Below are positions 18,045 to 28,195 of a stretch of 64,000 nucleotides of DNA, piece by piece. The stretch lies in contig CAXRGQ010000016.1 in the NCBI GenBank assembly GCA_964230215.1, positions 62,001-126,000 on the forward strand, written 5' to 3'. Made by a program: the position numbers and the translations under genes. The DNA comes from JAUILH01 sp964230215 (GTDB taxonomy: Bacteria; Bacteroidota; Bacteroidia; Flavobacteriales_D; JAUILH01). Within the stretch, counting starts at the first letter, position 1; each line of letters begins with the position of its first letter. The notes beneath the pieces are model-generated. The model saw nothing but the letters and a program-made list of their open reading frames with translations. It was not told the origin of the DNA and did no database searches.

Positions 18045-18683
18045 TTATTTATTCTTATTCTCCAACATAGGAACAAACTTAAAATCACCATACGATTCCT
18101 CTTCTAATTCATTCCCTCTACGTGTATAACGCTTCATCACTTGATTCTCAATTCCAACGGGAATAACCAACATTCCCTCATCTTTAAGTTGGGCTAAAAG
18201 AGCTAAGGGTACCTCAGGGGCTCCACAAGTAACTATTATTCTATCGTATGGTGCAAAACCTTTTCTGCCTTGATATCCATCTCCATAAAAGAGTTGTGGT
18301 CTATAATTGAGTTTTGTTAACAATTGTTTAGTCGAATCGTGTAATTTCTTTTGTCTTTCTATTGAATATACTTTACAACCCAATTCGCACAATACCGCCG
18401 TTTGATAACCTGAACCTGTTCCAATCTCCAATACTTTCATGCCTTTTTGTAATTCTAAAAGCTGCGTCTGGAATGCCACAGTAAATGGTTGAGAAATGGT
18501 TTGTCCCTCGCCTATTGGGAATGCTTTGTCGTCATATGCGAATTCTAAAAATGCATTATCAAGAAACCAATGTCTCGGAATTTTATCCATCGCATCTAAT
18601 ACGGTATTGTCAGAAATACCTTTACGCTTCAGCTCATTCATTAACTGCCTGCGTAAACCTTTATGTCGGTAATTATCAATCAC
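18045..18683 (-). CDS. pcm: Protein-L-isoaspartate O-methyltransferase
   Basis: Repairs isoaspartyl residues formed as proteins age, using S-adenosylmethionine. The 212-residue protein shows 'AFPIGEGQTISQPFTVAFQT' (substrate loop), the SAM motif 'VLEIGTGSGYQTAVL' and 'YDRIIVTCGAPEVP'. It is cytoplasmic, of normal length and appears monocistronic. The 220 bp between it and the barrel gene hold only the promoter above. Confidence 0.95.
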   Translation of the reverse strand: MIDNYRHKGLRRQLMNELKRKGISDNTVLDAMDKIPRHWFLDNAFLEFAYDDKAFPIGEGQTISQPFTVAFQTQLLELQKGMKVLEIGTGSGYQTAVLCELGCKVYSIERQKKLHDSTKQLLTKLNYRPQLFYGDGYQGRKGFAPYDRIIVTCGAPEVPLALLAQLKDEGMLVIPVGIENQVMKRYTRRGNELEEESYGDFKFVPMLENKNK

Positions 18684-18797
18684 ACACCAAAGCTAGAAAA
18701 ATGACACATATGTATTGTGACATACATTATATAAAGAATTAACAGAGCATAGTGTATGAAATGAGAGCTCACCATAAAAATGCATGTGAATCTATCC

Positions 18798-18805
18798 TAA
18801 TTTTG
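18798..18805 (+). promoter_or_regulatory. -7 box of the Gfo/Idh oxidoreductase gene
   Basis: TAATTTTG, an exact match, 22 bases before the ATG at 18828; no -33 TTTG at the expected spacing. Confidence 0.5.
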
Positions 18806-18827
18806 TTGCAACTCAATTATTTGCATA

Positions 18828-19805
18828 ATGATAAGAATAGGCGTAATAGGTGCTGGTCATCTCGGGAAAATCCACATTAAATGTTTACTCAACTTAACGG
18901 ATGATTACAATCTAATTGGATTTCATGATATTAATGAAGATAATGGCCAAGCCGTGTCACAAGAGTTTGGAGTGAACTATTATAAAGACTTAGATGAGTT
19001 AATAAATGATTGTGATGTCCTTGATATTGTTACACCTACCTTATCTCATCATGAAATTGCCACAACTTGCATTCGTAAATGTAAGCATGTATTTATTGAA
19101 AAGCCTGTTGCTAATACTCTCGATGAAGGGAGAGCTATAATGAATTTATCACATGAAGCAGAAGTGAAGGTTCAGATAGGACATGTTGAGCGATTCAACC
19201 CCGCATTTGTTAGCGCACAACCAGACATTAATAGTCCAATGTTTATAGAAGCACATAGATTGGCACAGTTTAACCCAAGAGGAACAGACGTGCCAGTTGT
19301 ATTAGATTTAATGATCCATGACATAGACATTGTTCTGAGTGTTGTTAAATCCAATATTAAAAGGATTAGTGCAAGTGGAGTTGCCGTCGTGAGTGACACG
19401 CCTGATATTACAAATGCGAGAATTGAATTTGATAATGGCTGTGTGGCGAATCTAACTGCATCCAGAATATCAGTCAAGAACATGAGAAAGGCACGCTTTT
19501 TTCAAAAGGATGCATACATAAGTGTAGATTTCTTGAAAAAGGAAACGGAAATTGTAAGAATGAGTGAGGAATTATCTGATGATCCATTTGCAATGGTGCT
19601 TGATTTAGGAGAGAAAGGCAAAAAAGAAATCAGTTTTACTAAACCTGAGATTACAGAACACAATGCAATACTTGAGGAGCTAAGATCTTTTGCATATGCT
19701 ATTAAAAATGACACCATTCCACCGGTTACAATTGAAGACGGTGTTAGCGCCTTAGATGTTGCGCATCAGATAATTGAAAAAATTAGCTCGAATCATAGAG
19801 TATAA
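18828..19805 (+). CDS. Gfo/Idh/MocA-family NAD(P)-dependent oxidoreductase
   Basis: A 325-residue soluble dehydrogenase with an N-terminal Rossmann fold ('IGVIGAGHLGKIH'), the family's EKP motif ('FIEKPVANT', catalytic Lys) and a C-terminal alpha/beta domain; 'HDIDIVLSVV' carries the conserved H/D pair. Members oxidise or reduce sugars and sugar derivatives. Placed before an exopolysaccharide sugar transferase operon it could modify a nucleotide sugar or lipid-A sugar, but the substrate cannot be read from the sequence. Confidence 0.88.
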   Translation: MIRIGVIGAGHLGKIHIKCLLNLTDDYNLIGFHDINEDNGQAVSQEFGVNYYKDLDELINDCDVLDIVTPTLSHHEIATTCIRKCKHVFIEKPVANTLDEGRAIMNLSHEAEVKVQIGHVERFNPAFVSAQPDINSPMFIEAHRLAQFNPRGTDVPVVLDLMIHDIDIVLSVVKSNIKRISASGVAVVSDTPDITNARIEFDNGCVANLTASRISVKNMRKARFFQKDAYISVDFLKKETEIVRMSEELSDDPFAMVLDLGEKGKKEISFTKPEITEHNAILEELRSFAYAIKNDTIPPVTIEDGVSALDVAHQIIEKISSNHRV

Positions 19806-19808
19806 GCA

Positions 19809-19840
19809 TTTGTGCTCATGCAATAAATAAATTACTTTTG
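19809..19840 (+). promoter_or_regulatory. Promoter of the lipoprotein/sugar-transferase operon
   Basis: A complete Bacteroidota promoter: TTTG (19809-19812), 20-bp spacer, TACTTTTG (19833-19840). The ATG of the lipoprotein gene follows 29 bases on. Confidence 0.65.
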
Positions 19841-19869
19841 CGTTCTTTTTTTGTTGCTAAATCACACTC

Positions 19870-20739
19870 ATGCTTAAAAGGATACTATCATTAATAGTCC
19901 TGGTACCTGTTTTATGTTTTACCTCTTGCGATACCTTGGATCGTCCTGAGGAAATTCCATCTTATATATACATCAACAATTTTACATTAACCACTGATGT
20001 TGGGGTTGAAGGCGAAAATACGCATGAGATAATTGATGCATGGGTATACAAAGACAATGATCTATTGGGTGTTTACACCTTGCCCGCCCGCGTTCCTATC
20101 CTGGCAGAAGGCAGCACAAACATTAGAATTAAACCAGGGGTAAGGCAAAATGGTTTAGCAAGTACTCGGGTAGCTTACCCTTTTTATAAAGAACACGTCA
20201 CTACTATAGACCTTGTTAGAGATTCAGTTATTACCATAAATCCAAGCACAAGCTATAAAGATAATCTCGAATTCGAAATTGACGATTTTGAGAGTGCGGG
20301 ACAACTAATGGTTCAAGCGAGTGACAGTGATGTAGGTTGGGATATTCAAACCGGAGGTCCTACTGGGAAGTTCGGCCGAATTAAACTAGATAACGGCAAC
20401 ACTCTCGGCAACTTTCATACAGACGATAACTACTCATTTCCTAGACAAGGTGCTCAAGTGTATTTAGAGATTGATATACGAACAGACCACCCTGTGAGCA
20501 TTGGAATTATAGATGAACTATCCTCAGGAGTAGTTGATGTGTACAATAATTATGGGATCAATGCTCCAGATGCAACGCCTGTATGGAAGAAATTGTATTT
20601 CAGCCTAACTGATGTACTTAGTTATGAGGTTCAAGGTAATCAACATGAGTTTTTCTTAAATGTGTTTACAGGTTTAAATCCTGCACCACAAGAAGCACAA
20701 GTAGATATTGACAACATTAAAATAGTCTACTTTCAGTAA
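19870..20739 (+). CDS. Lipoprotein coupled to a sugar transferase
   Basis: 289 residues; signal peptide with lipobox FTSC (Cys20). The body is beta-rich: an N-terminal segment (about 30-130, 'IYINNFTLTTD') and a C-terminal jelly-roll-like part ('EIDDFESAG', 'VYLEIDIRTDHP', 'VDIDNIKIVYF') reminiscent of carbohydrate-binding folds. Its stop overlaps the sugar transferase start as TAATG, strongly implying a joint role in polysaccharide or glycan export at the envelope. No family name is certain. Confidence 0.8.
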   Translation: MLKRILSLIVLVPVLCFTSCDTLDRPEEIPSYIYINNFTLTTDVGVEGENTHEIIDAWVYKDNDLLGVYTLPARVPILAEGSTNIRIKPGVRQNGLASTRVAYPFYKEHVTTIDLVRDSVITINPSTSYKDNLEFEIDDFESAGQLMVQASDSDVGWDIQTGGPTGKFGRIKLDNGNTLGNFHTDDNYSFPRQGAQVYLEIDIRTDHPVSIGIIDELSSGVVDVYNNYGINAPDATPVWKKLYFSLTDVLSYEVQGNQHEFFLNVFTGLNPAPQEAQVDIDNIKIVYFQ

Positions 20740-22133
20740 TGAACAAACGGCTAACCACAGGCATATATGTCATTGCTGATGTTGTTGTTGCAATTATTTC
20801 ATGGTTGGCATTTTTCTACTTTAGAAAAGAATACATAGAAGAATCTGAATTTACTGTTGATAACAACTTAATTCGTGGGCTTGTTATCCTGCCTTTTTTC
20901 TGGATGTTTTTATTCTTTATTGCTGGTAGTTACAGAGATGTATTTAGACGCTACAGAATTAAAGAACTTGGGCAAACCATTCTTATTTCACTGATAGGAA
21001 CCTTACTTTTATTCTTTATTCTGCTATTAGACGACACCGTGCAGTCTTACAAGAATTATTATCAATCGTTTTTTGTCTTATTTGGTTTACACTGTAGTTT
21101 GAGTTTACTATTTAGACTTGCCATCACGGGCAATACAGTGCGAAAAATTCACTCTCGCAAGTTTGGTTTTAAAACGCTTATAATTGGCGGAAGTCAAAAA
21201 GCTTTAGAGTTGTATGAGGAGCTCGAATCACAAGCAGAAGGTCAAGGGTTTGATTTTGTAGGTTTCGCGAGTTTAAACGGAGTTGATCAAACCTTAAAAG
21301 GCAAACTAAATTATATCGGAAAACTAGATGTTGTTAAATCCTTTATTGATGGTAACAATATTGAAGAAGTCGTAATTGCAATAGAATCAAGCGAACATGA
21401 TCAATTACAGAGAATACTTACAGTGATTAACGGAGCTGATGTACGCATTAAGATTATTCCGGATATGTATGATATTCTCTCGGGATCCGTTAAAATGACC
21501 AGCATACTTGGTGCACCTTTAATTGAAGTCAATCCCGAAATTATGCCTCAGTGGCAGAAATCCACCAAGCGTGTAATTGATATTAGCTTTTCCTTGTTAG
21601 CGCTATCATTACTGCTGCCAGTATATATATTTACTGCCATTGGAGTAAAATTATCTTCGTCTGGCCCTATATTTTTCTTTCAGGAGCGTGTTGGTTTGCG
21701 CGGAAAAAAGTTCAACATCATTAAGTTTAGGTCAATGACTAAGGATGCCGAGAAATCAGGGCCACAGTTGAGTAGTGATAATGACATGCGCATCACTAAA
21801 TTCGGAAAGTTCATGCGCAAAACCCGATTGGACGAACTACCCCAATTCTTTAACGTTTTGCGTGGCGAAATGAGCATAGTTGGTCCGCGTCCCGAGCGTC
21901 AGTTTTTTATAGATCAAATTGTCGAGAAGGCACCGCATTATACAAGACTTCACAAAGTTAAACCGGGCATTACAAGCTGGGGACAGGTGAAGTTTGGTTA
22001 TGCAGAGAATGTAGATGAAATGATTGCTAGACTAAAATACGACCTCTTATACCTAGAAAACATGTCCTTAGCGGTTGATTTTAAAATCATGATCTACACC
22101 GTTAGAACAATTCTCCGCGGAAGCGGTAAATAA
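20739..22133 (+). CDS. Polyprenyl-phosphate sugar-1-phosphate transferase
   Basis: Starts a lipid-linked glycan by moving a hexose-1-phosphate from a nucleotide sugar to undecaprenyl phosphate. The 464 residues have four to five N-terminal transmembrane helices, a middle Rossmann-like CoA-binding-type domain ('TLIIGGSQKALELYEEL'), another helix (about 270-295), and the C-terminal bacterial sugar-transferase domain with 'FFQERVGLRGKKFNIIKFRSM', 'RKTRLDELPQFFNVLRGEMS' and 'VGPRPE'. This is the WcaJ/EpsL-type layout. Sugar specificity is unknown; no other glycosyltransferases are in the window. Confidence 0.95.
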   Translation: MNKRLTTGIYVIADVVVAIISWLAFFYFRKEYIEESEFTVDNNLIRGLVILPFFWMFLFFIAGSYRDVFRRYRIKELGQTILISLIGTLLLFFILLLDDTVQSYKNYYQSFFVLFGLHCSLSLLFRLAITGNTVRKIHSRKFGFKTLIIGGSQKALELYEELESQAEGQGFDFVGFASLNGVDQTLKGKLNYIGKLDVVKSFIDGNNIEEVVIAIESSEHDQLQRILTVINGADVRIKIIPDMYDILSGSVKMTSILGAPLIEVNPEIMPQWQKSTKRVIDISFSLLALSLLLPVYIFTAIGVKLSSSGPIFFFQERVGLRGKKFNIIKFRSMTKDAEKSGPQLSSDNDMRITKFGKFMRKTRLDELPQFFNVLRGEMSIVGPRPERQFFIDQIVEKAPHYTRLHKVKPGITSWGQVKFGYAENVDEMIARLKYDLLYLENMSLAVDFKIMIYTVRTILRGSGK

Positions 22134-22170
22134 ATCTCTATTTTAACGAATCGTTAAGTTATTCACGTAG

Positions 22171-22202
22171 TTTGAAATCGGGCAATAAATGTCTTAAATT
22201 TG
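22171..22202 (+). promoter_or_regulatory. Promoter of the 22261 T9SS cargo gene
   Basis: TTTG (22171-22174), 20-bp spacer, TAAATTTG (22195-22202): both elements exact and with the same spacing as the promoter at 19809. The predicted leader is about 54 bases, without a clear Shine-Dalgarno site. Confidence 0.65.
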
Positions 22203-22260
22203 AGATGGATGAACACCCTAGGTATATTCTTTACCAACCATCCCCTCAAACACTTACCGA

Positions 22261-24549
22261 ATGAAGAATGTACTGCTTATATTGATTTTACTTTCTGTCC
22301 AATGCTATGGACAGCTTAATATTTCGGCAACTGCTACTCCATTTACTATTGATTTTGATGGTACCGTTGCAGGAGTGAACAATGGATCATTTGCAGGAAG
22401 TGGGTTTGCGATAGTTCCAGTTGCAGGTGAATTAGATGCTGATGCATGGGAGACTGCTGGGCTAAGCGATGGAGCAAAGGCGTTTGGCATTGCTAATACT
22501 GGTGGAGATCACGCAAGGGGAACTAGCACTGGTGGTGCAGGAACTGGTGGGATATACGGATTTGATGTTGGTGGTGGAGATATGGCAATGGGGTGGCAAC
22601 CTGGCGGTTCAGACGCAACCCCTGGATCTATTACACTATTGATTAATAACTCAACTGGTGCAACAATAACATCATTGGATGTTTCATATGTTATTGAGGA
22701 GTTTAATGACCAAGCTAGAGCCAGTTCGCTTGATTTTTCGCACGATGGTGCAGGCACAAGTGGCACAGGTCCGCTTACAACCACTGAAGGATCAGTGACA
22801 TTTACATCTACTTTAGCTGCTGGTGGTGGAAGTTGGACAAGCCATAATAGAAGCGTTACTTTGTCTGGATTGAGTATTGCGAATGGCACGAACTATTACT
22901 TAAGGTGGCACACTGATGATGCTGGTGGATCTGGGAGTAGAGATGAAATTGCAATTAATGATATTGTAATTACTGCAAATTCTGCTCCCCCATCCAACAC
23001 TATTACTACAACTGGTGTAACTGGCAACCCATGGACAGTAGACTGCACAACACCAGATGCCGGAACAGTAACGTTTACAAGCACAGGCACTTATAATGCT
23101 GCCAACATCTATACTGCCCAATTATCAGACCCAACAGGAGGCTTTGGTTCACCTATTAGTATCGGAACTTTGGCATCTACGGCAAATTCCGGTACGATTA
23201 ATATCACTATTCCAGCTGGAACTATAGCTGGAACACAATACCGCATTAGAGTTGTATCAGATGACCCCGTAGTAACTGGCTCTGATAATGGCGTTGATTT
23301 AACCATCAACAACTCAACGGCAACCGGAACAATAATTATTAATGAAATGTCTAATGGTCCTTCTGGTGCGCAAGAATATTTCGAAATGCTGGTAATAGGC
23401 GCTGTGTGCTCTGAAGTGAGTATTCAAAATATCATTTTTGATGATAATAATGGTGACTGGGGAGGTAGCGGCGTTGCAAACGGGCATTATCGATTCACGA
23501 CTGATGCACAATGGGGTTGTGTTCCTACAGGCACAATTATCGTTGTATACAATGATGGTGATCCAAATCCTTCAGTACCTGCTGATGACGAAACGGATGC
23601 TAATGCAGACAATGTATTTATACTTCCAGTAAGCTCAAATCTTATAGAAACTTGCACTACAGACCCCAATCCTGGAAGTGCTCCCTACAATGTGGGCGGA
23701 TGTACGTATTCCTCTGGTGGTACATGGACATCTCTAGGTATGAGTAATAGTGGTGATGTAGCACAAACCAGAGATGCTGCTGGAAACTTTGTTCATGGAA
23801 TTGGATATGGTGGAGCTGTCGCACCCGCAGGTGGTGTTGATTTTGGTGCCCTTGGTGGTGGCGGAGATGCTTTTATTTTTGATAATGCAGTAGATGATGA
23901 TTTTACTGACCCAAATAACTTTAGCTTTGGTGTAGTAGGTACATTTGAATCACCTGGTTCTCCCAATTCAGCCAATAACGACACCTATATCCAGTCATTC
24001 GATTGTGTAGTGCTTCCGGTTGAAATGCTCTACTTTGACTTGCGTCAAAACGAATCGAACGTTGATTTGTACTGGGCTACAGCAAGCGAATCAAACAATG
24101 ATTATTTTGCTGTTGAGAGAAGCGTAGACGGAATTAATTACGAGAAAATAGGTTCTGTTGCAGGAATGGGGACCACATCCTCTGCGAATTCATATACCTA
24201 CAGAGATGAATCTCCAAAAACAGGCCTAAACTATTATAGAATTAGACAGGTAGATTTTAACGGACAATCGGAATATTCTGGTTTACGTATTGCAAACTTT
24301 AAAGAGAATAACTTCTCATTATTAAATCAATATCAATCATCCGATAACACATTGACTGTTATTGTTAAAGGCATGCAAAAAGAACTAGATGTTCATCTCT
24401 ACAGCATTACAGGCGCACTTATGCATAGTGGAATAAGCTATTCTAATAGTTTTGACATTCCTACCTCTAATCTTTCTTCAGGCATATATATTATGCAACT
24501 TGAAAGTGGGGGTCAAATTATACGCAAGAAGTTATATATTCTTAAATAG
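22261..24549 (+). CDS. Large secreted protein with lamin-tail-like domain, probable T9SS cargo
   Basis: 762 residues. A signal peptide (1-18) leads into a Gly/Thr-rich beta region (about 20-240) like outer-membrane-exported adhesins, an Ig-like segment (about 245-350), a lamin-tail-like domain starting 'IIINEMSNGPSGAQEYFEMLV', and a C-terminal part with 'VLPVEMLYF', a FN3-like module ('YRDESPKTGLNYYRIRQVDFNGQ') and a final sorting-like domain 'SGIYIMQLESGGQIIRKKLYI'. The usual YPNP opening of the type A sorting domain is missing. Secretion is likely; substrate and role unknown. Confidence 0.85.
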   Translation: MKNVLLILILLSVQCYGQLNISATATPFTIDFDGTVAGVNNGSFAGSGFAIVPVAGELDADAWETAGLSDGAKAFGIANTGGDHARGTSTGGAGTGGIYGFDVGGGDMAMGWQPGGSDATPGSITLLINNSTGATITSLDVSYVIEEFNDQARASSLDFSHDGAGTSGTGPLTTTEGSVTFTSTLAAGGGSWTSHNRSVTLSGLSIANGTNYYLRWHTDDAGGSGSRDEIAINDIVITANSAPPSNTITTTGVTGNPWTVDCTTPDAGTVTFTSTGTYNAANIYTAQLSDPTGGFGSPISIGTLASTANSGTINITIPAGTIAGTQYRIRVVSDDPVVTGSDNGVDLTINNSTATGTIIINEMSNGPSGAQEYFEMLVIGAVCSEVSIQNIIFDDNNGDWGGSGVANGHYRFTTDAQWGCVPTGTIIVVYNDGDPNPSVPADDETDANADNVFILPVSSNLIETCTTDPNPGSAPYNVGGCTYSSGGTWTSLGMSNSGDVAQTRDAAGNFVHGIGYGGAVAPAGGVDFGALGGGGDAFIFDNAVDDDFTDPNNFSFGVVGTFESPGSPNSANNDTYIQSFDCVVLPVEMLYFDLRQNESNVDLYWATASESNNDYFAVERSVDGINYEKIGSVAGMGTTSSANSYTYRDESPKTGLNYYRIRQVDFNGQSEYSGLRIANFKENNFSLLNQYQSSDNTLTVIVKGMQKELDVHLYSITGALMHSGISYSNSFDIPTSNLSSGIYIMQLESGGQIIRKKLYILK

Positions 24550-24553
24550 AGGT

Positions 24554-26116
24554 CTAGACCTCAAGCAGCTTAAAGGTCTTGTCAAGAGGATTACACACCT
24601 CAATTATCTCGGATAACTGAGCCTTTATGACACTGTAATACTCCAAAACACTCGCATTGCGCTCTTGTAGGCCTCCATTCGGAAACAAAACTGCATCTAT
24701 GGTTTCTAGTCGAGAGGTGTACACTTCCAATTGCCTTTTTTGAGCACGTTTGAATTTCTTTTCGAGACTATGAATTCTATTCTCCGCATCTACCCGAGTG
24801 CTTTCTACGCTTCTCTCTAAATTTGAATCAATTGCACTACCCTCTTCTTTTATAGCCTTATAAATCTCGTTTAACTTGCTTAAGTGCTTTTCCAAATCAA
24901 CATCACCAAATTCATCTTGCCTAGCTTTTTCAAGAAGTACGTGTCGATCCTCAAAAATATCATTTGTTGTTAGCCCTAACTGCTCAATTTTACGTGCAAT
25001 TTTTTCTTCAATTAAAAGTAGGGATTGACGTAAAATCAATATCGGAAACTGTATTCCTGAATTTTCGAAGGCCAACTTTAGCTGTAACCAATATGCTAGC
25101 TCCCCTCCCCCTCCAACATAAGCAATATTGGGTAAGATAGTCTCCTGATACATTGGACGCATGATTACATTTGGGCTAAATCTTTCGGGATACGCACTAA
25201 CTTCATTTTCCAACTCGTCTTTAGTCCAAGACATTGCTAAATCTGCTGTACCAAAACTATCTCCAGATTTAATGATACGCTCACGAGATTCATCCATCAA
25301 ATAAAACAAGTTAATGTCTCTCGCGTGAGCCTGTGCTTTATACAATCCTTCCAACTGATTATTGGTGGTCTCTACATCTCGCTGAACTCCCACAGAAATC
25401 TCATTGAGTATTTGAGGTACGAATAGTTTTTTCAATTCTGAGGTATCCGCATCCACCACAATTAGCTCTGTATCCGAAAACAAAGTTGACATAAGCTTAA
25501 AATGTGCGTCTGCTAAATTATTTGATGTATAATACGACTTGATTTCTTGCTGAGCGCTAGGTCCAATTAATTCAGGAAAATCATTTTTTATCTTATCCAA
25601 CAACTCGGACACTCCTGCACAATCTATACTTCCTACTGCCGGCCCAAAGCTATGCTCCCATGTATACTTTTTCTCATGGACGTTAACTGATGCTATTTCT
25701 TCAAAATCATGATCTTCACTCGCTAACCAAAACACAGGTACTGCACACAGACCATCTTTTTCATTTAACTGCCGGCATAGATTAATCACACTGGCAATTT
25801 TGTAGATACTATACAATGGCCCTCCAAAGATGTTAAGCTGATGTCCCGTTGTTATGGTAATTGTCTTGTCTTTTCTCAATAACTCCAATGAATCTGGTAC
25901 TGGGACACCACATCTCAAATATTTCTTTTCGACAGCATCACACAAGATTTTTCTTGCATCCGCATCAAAAGTTCGATTCTCAGCCGCTTTTTGAAGGGTA
26001 TTTATGCTAGGGAACTCAGAAATGAAGGGAGTTAAACGCTCATTTTCATCGAGATAATCTGTTACGATTTCTGAAAACCTCTTGGTCTCTTTGTATGGAA
26101 TTGATGCGCTTTTCAT
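24554..26116 (-). CDS. bshC: Bacillithiol synthesis cysteine-adding enzyme
   Basis: Adds cysteine to glucosaminyl-malate in the last step of bacillithiol synthesis. The 520-residue protein carries the recognisable family blocks 'TTGHQLNIFGGPLYSIYK', 'FWLASEDHDFEEI' and 'VGGGGELAYWLQLK', and a C-terminal coiled coil (about 410-470). The ATG at 26116 is preferred over one 33 bases upstream because it forms a TAATG junction with the VWA gene stop. No other bacillithiol genes lie in the window. It is the last gene of a fabG-VWA-bshC run and converges with a T9SS cargo gene. Confidence 0.95.
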   Translation of the reverse strand: MKSASIPYKETKRFSEIVTDYLDENERLTPFISEFPSINTLQKAAENRTFDADARKILCDAVEKKYLRCGVPVPDSLELLRKDKTITITTGHQLNIFGGPLYSIYKIASVINLCRQLNEKDGLCAVPVFWLASEDHDFEEIASVNVHEKKYTWEHSFGPAVGSIDCAGVSELLDKIKNDFPELIGPSAQQEIKSYYTSNNLADAHFKLMSTLFSDTELIVVDADTSELKKLFVPQILNEISVGVQRDVETTNNQLEGLYKAQAHARDINLFYLMDESRERIIKSGDSFGTADLAMSWTKDELENEVSAYPERFSPNVIMRPMYQETILPNIAYVGGGGELAYWLQLKLAFENSGIQFPILILRQSLLLIEEKIARKIEQLGLTTNDIFEDRHVLLEKARQDEFGDVDLEKHLSKLNEIYKAIKEEGSAIDSNLERSVESTRVDAENRIHSLEKKFKRAQKRQLEVYTSRLETIDAVLFPNGGLQERNASVLEYYSVIKAQLSEIIEVCNPLDKTFKLLEV

Positions 26117-28185
26117 TAATATGCTCCGTTTCGTTTTCGCACGAACCACTCAAGGCTAAGCAAAGCTACTAAAACAAAGAATATCCATTTCCAATTAATA
26201 ATTTCTTCTTGTTTATCGATTGGGTAACTAACATCAACAATTTCACCGCTGGATAAAATATCGTCTGCCAACCTATCTAACTCAGACACTGGTATCATTT
26301 TGCCCCCCGAATTACTGGATATTTGGTACAACATATTATGGTCAGCTACAAGGTCATTTTGTTCTATAGTTAATGATTTAACTGAAAACTGCCCTACTCT
26401 TTCAAAGTCATTACCATTATACCGAACGTTGCCCTTAAAACTATACGTCCCTGCCGGTAAACGTCCTGCGTTCAAGGTGTAAGCACTTCCCGAGGGAGCA
26501 AATGTAAATGGATACTCTTCTCCTTGCTCTGACGACACTATGATGTTAACAGTGGCGCTATTTACCAATTCGTAACTATCGTTGTACAATTCAGCTTCAA
26601 AGCTCACGTCTTCATTCTCTGTAAACTCGCGTTTTGAGTTGATTCTAAAAAAGCTTTTATCCTCTCTTGTCACCAAATATTGAATGAGTTTGTGGACTAA
26701 GGAATTTGTCAGGGATGCATATTTCATTTTCCATCTCCAAATACCCTCTCCTAAAATAAACCCTGTTCTTACACCATTCCATTTGTTAATTGCCATCAAA
26801 GCTTCATTCTTTGATAAATTCCCGAGCTTCTGATTTGCAATTGCCGTCACTCCATTACTGATTTTATAGTTCCCAAAAGGCACGTGCATAACAGGTAACC
26901 TGCTTTCGACATTAAACAACTCTGGAGGAAGGCTAAATGAGGTGAAGTCTTTCATGAATTCGGCATTAACCGCATCCATTTGTCCTCTGAACCCAAGGTG
27001 ACTAACCCCAGATTTTAGTTGATTAAACAATCCGAAATTGTTCTGTCCTCCTAACATAAAGAGCACTGGCTTCTTCAGATTCTGAATCTTATTAAGTAAA
27101 TCTTGCGATGGTGCCGTAACCGATGGAATCTGGTGAAGAATGATTAATCCATATCGTTTGATATCATCAATCTGATCTCCTGCATATTTAAGGTCAATTT
27201 TGTATGATTGTTGGGCCTCAATTACATTCCGAATCACGGCAATATCTGGATGGGGTGAGTTTGCAAACAATAAAATCTCTTGTCTGTTGTTTTGTACATC
27301 TATGACGAAATCTGTCGCGTTGTTTCCGTAATTAATCTCGTTTTCTATCGAATCAAGAACCACTGTATAACGCTGCAGACCTGCGTTTTTAGCTTCAATT
27401 CTAAAATTAAACTTATACAGAGCTACCGATTGTTCTATTTTAATGTCCTTAGATTCAATTATCTCATTTTTATATAAAATTCTCAGTTTTGTCGACTTTC
27501 CTTTCAGTCTATCCGCTTTCACAAGTACTTCAACTGGGAAGTCATTTCCCTGGTAAGCTACCTTATTATGATTAAGTTTTTCAATTCGCAAATCGCGCTT
27601 AACACTCGTATCACCCAAAGCTACAGTGTATATAGGCGTATTGTGTATGTTTTCTGAAAGCGCTAAAGGATTTCCTCCTTTATTATAGATGCCATCACTC
27701 AGTAAGACTACTGCTCCAATATTTCTTCCAGCGTATCTATCGGTAATTTCATCAAAAAAGCTGCCAATATCACTCTGTTTGTCGCTGAAATCTATATCTC
27801 TAGAAATATCACTGAATGCTCCAATCCTGAAAAACTCTAACTGATATTTACTTGACAATTGTTTTGAAAGCGCCTCTAATTGCTTCTTATACTGACCTTT
27901 ATAGTAGCTTGAATCACTTGTAGATACAATTGATCCTGAATTATCCTGGCCCACAATAATTATTGGTTTTTCGACTATCTTATCTTGAGTTGGAATTAGA
28001 ATTCCCAATAAGAGAATACATAAAATTGTAATTGCGCTAAAACGCAAAAAGCCAAGCATCCATCTTATATAGGATGCTTGACCTTCTAGATTTCGTTCCT
28101 TAAAATATAATACAACGGCATACAACAGACCTGCTAAAAAGCAAGTTACTATTGTCCAACCGGGATATTGTAAAACATAATTCAC
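26116..28185 (-). CDS. VWA-domain membrane protein
   Basis: A 689-residue inner-membrane protein: two N-terminal helices (about 9-28 and 41-65), a periplasmic von Willebrand A domain with a metal site DxSxS ('DNSGS') and 'LLSDGIYNKGG', then CARDB/Ig-like beta domains (about 200-300 and 530-620), a GATase-like alpha/beta region between ('YGLIILHQIPS', 'VLFMLGGQNNFG'), and a single helix near the C-terminus. This long layout is common in Bacteroidota but its function is not known to me. It is ten bases after fabG and coupled to bshC by TAATG. Confidence 0.88.
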   Translation of the reverse strand: MNYVLQYPGWTIVTCFLAGLLYAVVLYFKERNLEGQASYIRWMLGFLRFSAITILCILLLGILIPTQDKIVEKPIIIVGQDNSGSIVSTSDSSYYKGQYKKQLEALSKQLSSKYQLEFFRIGAFSDISRDIDFSDKQSDIGSFFDEITDRYAGRNIGAVVLLSDGIYNKGGNPLALSENIHNTPIYTVALGDTSVKRDLRIEKLNHNKVAYQGNDFPVEVLVKADRLKGKSTKLRILYKNEIIESKDIKIEQSVALYKFNFRIEAKNAGLQRYTVVLDSIENEINYGNNATDFVIDVQNNRQEILLFANSPHPDIAVIRNVIEAQQSYKIDLKYAGDQIDDIKRYGLIILHQIPSVTAPSQDLLNKIQNLKKPVLFMLGGQNNFGLFNQLKSGVSHLGFRGQMDAVNAEFMKDFTSFSLPPELFNVESRLPVMHVPFGNYKISNGVTAIANQKLGNLSKNEALMAINKWNGVRTGFILGEGIWRWKMKYASLTNSLVHKLIQYLVTREDKSFFRINSKREFTENEDVSFEAELYNDSYELVNSATVNIIVSSEQGEEYPFTFAPSGSAYTLNAGRLPAGTYSFKGNVRYNGNDFERVGQFSVKSLTIEQNDLVADHNMLYQISSNSGGKMIPVSELDRLADDILSSGEIVDVSYPIDKQEEIINWKWIFFVLVALLSLEWFVRKRNGAY

Positions 28186-28195
28186 TTATTACTTA

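Noticed and set aside
24549..24562. Palindrome GAGGTCTAGACCTC as a terminator
   Set aside because: There is no T run on either side and no loop; it spans the convergent stop codons and is probably coincidental.
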